Shown: piece after piece, positions 63,240 through 64,000 of the stretch
Position numbering within the stretch: the first letter of the stretch is position 1
Layout: every line of letters begins with the position of its first letter
Source: Bacteroidales bacterium
Lineage (GTDB): Bacteria; Bacteroidota; Bacteroidia; Bacteroidales; JAAYJT01
Assembly: GCA_014860575.1 (NCBI GenBank)
Contig: JACZJK010000021.1
Location: 1 to 64,000 of the forward strand
Length of the DNA: 64,000 bases
Direction: 5' to 3'
Notes under the pieces: model-generated
The model's database searches: none
What the model saw: only the letters and a program-made list of their open reading frames with translations
Told to the model about the DNA's origin: nothing
Translations under genes and position numbers: made by a program

Positions 63240-63518
63240 TTAGGTGATGGAAACAGTTAGCCCACGCAGTGAAAGTTGATCGTGCTGAGGCTTCAATTCG
63301 TACCAGGTTCCCATACTGATAGTGCATTTTCCTTTCAGGTGTGTGATGAGTGCACATTGTTCAGCCTGTTCCGCATCGTGACGACAGATGTCAACCAGAC
63401 TTTTAATGACAAAGTCAAAGGTATTATGATCATCATTAAACAAGATCAGATCCTTCTGATCAGATTTAATTTCTTTAGTCTGCCCGGTATGCTGCGGATT
63501 CTCGGAAGACATTTTCAT
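63240..63518 (-). CDS. clpS: ATP-dependent Clp protease adaptor ClpS
   Basis: A 92-aa protein from the ATG at 63518; an upstream frame to 63599 would give an unusual extension. The conserved part starts LILFNDDHNTFDFVIKSLVDIC, where NDDHNTFDFV forms the N-degron-binding pocket with its Asn and Asp, and ends LKGKCTISMGTWYELKPQH with the family's GxCxIxxG. ClpS delivers N-end-rule substrates to ClpAP. The typical binding His (as in ALxxHxxG) appears as THLKGK. Start and length are normal for the family. Confidence 0.88.
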   Translation of the reverse strand: MKMSSENPQHTGQTKEIKSDQKDLILFNDDHNTFDFVIKSLVDICRHDAEQAEQCALITHLKGKCTISMGTWYELKPQHDQLSLRGLTVSIT

Positions 63519-63722
63519 AAGATTTGGTTTCTTTGAGAGTGTAAAAATATATAATTTCCATTCAACATAAACGCGGGTGTCATAATTTTTTAGCTTCATA
63601 GTATGGCTTTGTTAAGGTGTGTTGATTTACTCTTTTCAATGACTTAAAAAAGCCTTAAATTCCCAGGTTCAAGTGCCTTTATCTTTCCATTAACTTTATC
63701 TTCGCAAACTTGTTGATTGTTT

Positions 63723-64000
63723 ATGGAACTTAAAAAACTTGGTTTAGTTCTAAAGAAACGATTGGAAAACTCCTTGCCAGGACAGGATTCGCATTGGAAA
63801 ATGCTGCCGATTGAGCGCAGGCCGGCAATGAAGTATATTGATGGAAATCCGGTCCCCAGGCCCAGTAGCATACTGATCCTGCTTTATCCAATGGGTAATT
63901 ATTTTGGAACAATTCTGATCAGACGAACCCAGGATCTGAGTGTACATAGCGGACAAATCAGTTTTCCCGGTGGGAAACAGGATCCAACCGATCTATCACC
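63723..64000 (+). CDS. CoA pyrophosphatase-type Nudix hydrolase (3' end outside window)
   Basis: The first 92 codons are present. The segment LIRRTQDLSVHSGQISFPGGKQDP at the window end carries the UPF0035 motif (RT...HxGQISFPGG) that precedes the Nudix box in CoA/acyl-CoA pyrophosphatases of the NudL/PCD1 type. The Nudix box itself (GX5EX7REUXEEXGU) lies beyond the window. PSSILILLYPMGN starts the family's first strand. It is divergent from clpS, separated by 204 bp. Confidence 0.85.
   Translation, partial: MELKKLGLVLKKRLENSLPGQDSHWKMLPIERRPAMKYIDGNPVPRPSSILILLYPMGNYFGTILIRRTQDLSVHSGQISFPGGKQDPTDLS

Overview
The window comes from a Bacteroidota (Bacteroidetes) chromosome, most like an environmental Bacteroidales-type lineage. 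The evidence is: two giant secreted proteins ending in type IX secretion (T9SS) type-A sorting domains; families largely confined to the phylum (DUF2851, GIN/DUF2807, a LysM plus type-1 periplasmic-binding fusion, an RRM protein); many TAnnTTTG -7 promoter boxes with a TTG/TTTG near -33; and almost no Shine-Dalgarno sequences. Most of it is ordinary core chromosome. I see no prophage, CRISPR array, intact insertion sequence or conjugative module.

Layout. 1-5.9 kb: the 3' part of a giant beta-propeller T9SS protein, then small housekeeping genes (TonB-like C-terminal domain, acetyltransferase, ferritin-like protein, RRM protein). 8.1-13.7 kb: a tight five-gene operon with an AmgK-like amino-sugar kinase fused to a RapZ C-terminal domain, a 43-aa four-cysteine protein, a 126-aa unknown, a MurU-like nucleotidyltransferase and an AddB-like nuclease; the kinase/nucleotidyltransferase pair points to cell-wall sugar recycling. 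13.9-24.4 kb: minus-strand exported proteins (unknown, T9SS giant, triple-FISUMP protein, DNA/RNA endonuclease), then tRNA-Asp. 25-35.9 kb: symporter, DUF493, the block coiled-coil protein/zapA/6S RNA/rny, DUF2851, alanine-type symporter, helix-hairpin-helix and TPR proteins. 36.4-46.4 kb: LysM protein, OsmC, guaA, M23 peptidase and a BNR-repeat exoprotein. 46.5-51.6 kb: a minimal surface-polysaccharide group (Wzz-like, O-antigen ligase, methyltransferase, epimerase-like, nucleotidyltransferase). 51.7-57.1 kb: TPR histidine kinase, GIN lipoprotein, ornithine carbamoyltransferase and carbamate kinase. 57.8-64 kb: an RSH alarmone enzyme with a degenerate hydrolase site, translationally coupled to an unknown protein, then floA/nfeD, an M48 lipoprotein, clpS and the start of a CoA-pyrophosphatase-type Nudix gene.

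The most unusual material is non-coding. Several intergenic gaps are filled with degenerate arrays in strict 7-bp or 8-bp register, including 22 consecutive heptads at 62224-62377 whose unit sequence changes in blocks while the phase is kept. Other gaps hold dispersed palindromic elements: a related pair at 27.5 and 40.9 kb, three inverted-repeat-bounded modules at 36.0-36.4 kb, and a GCGAAGCGAAG-type repeat at 54.9 kb. A strong 6S RNA candidate lies between zapA and rny. The best protein-level leads are the kinase-RapZ fusion operon and the RSH enzyme with its coupled partner.
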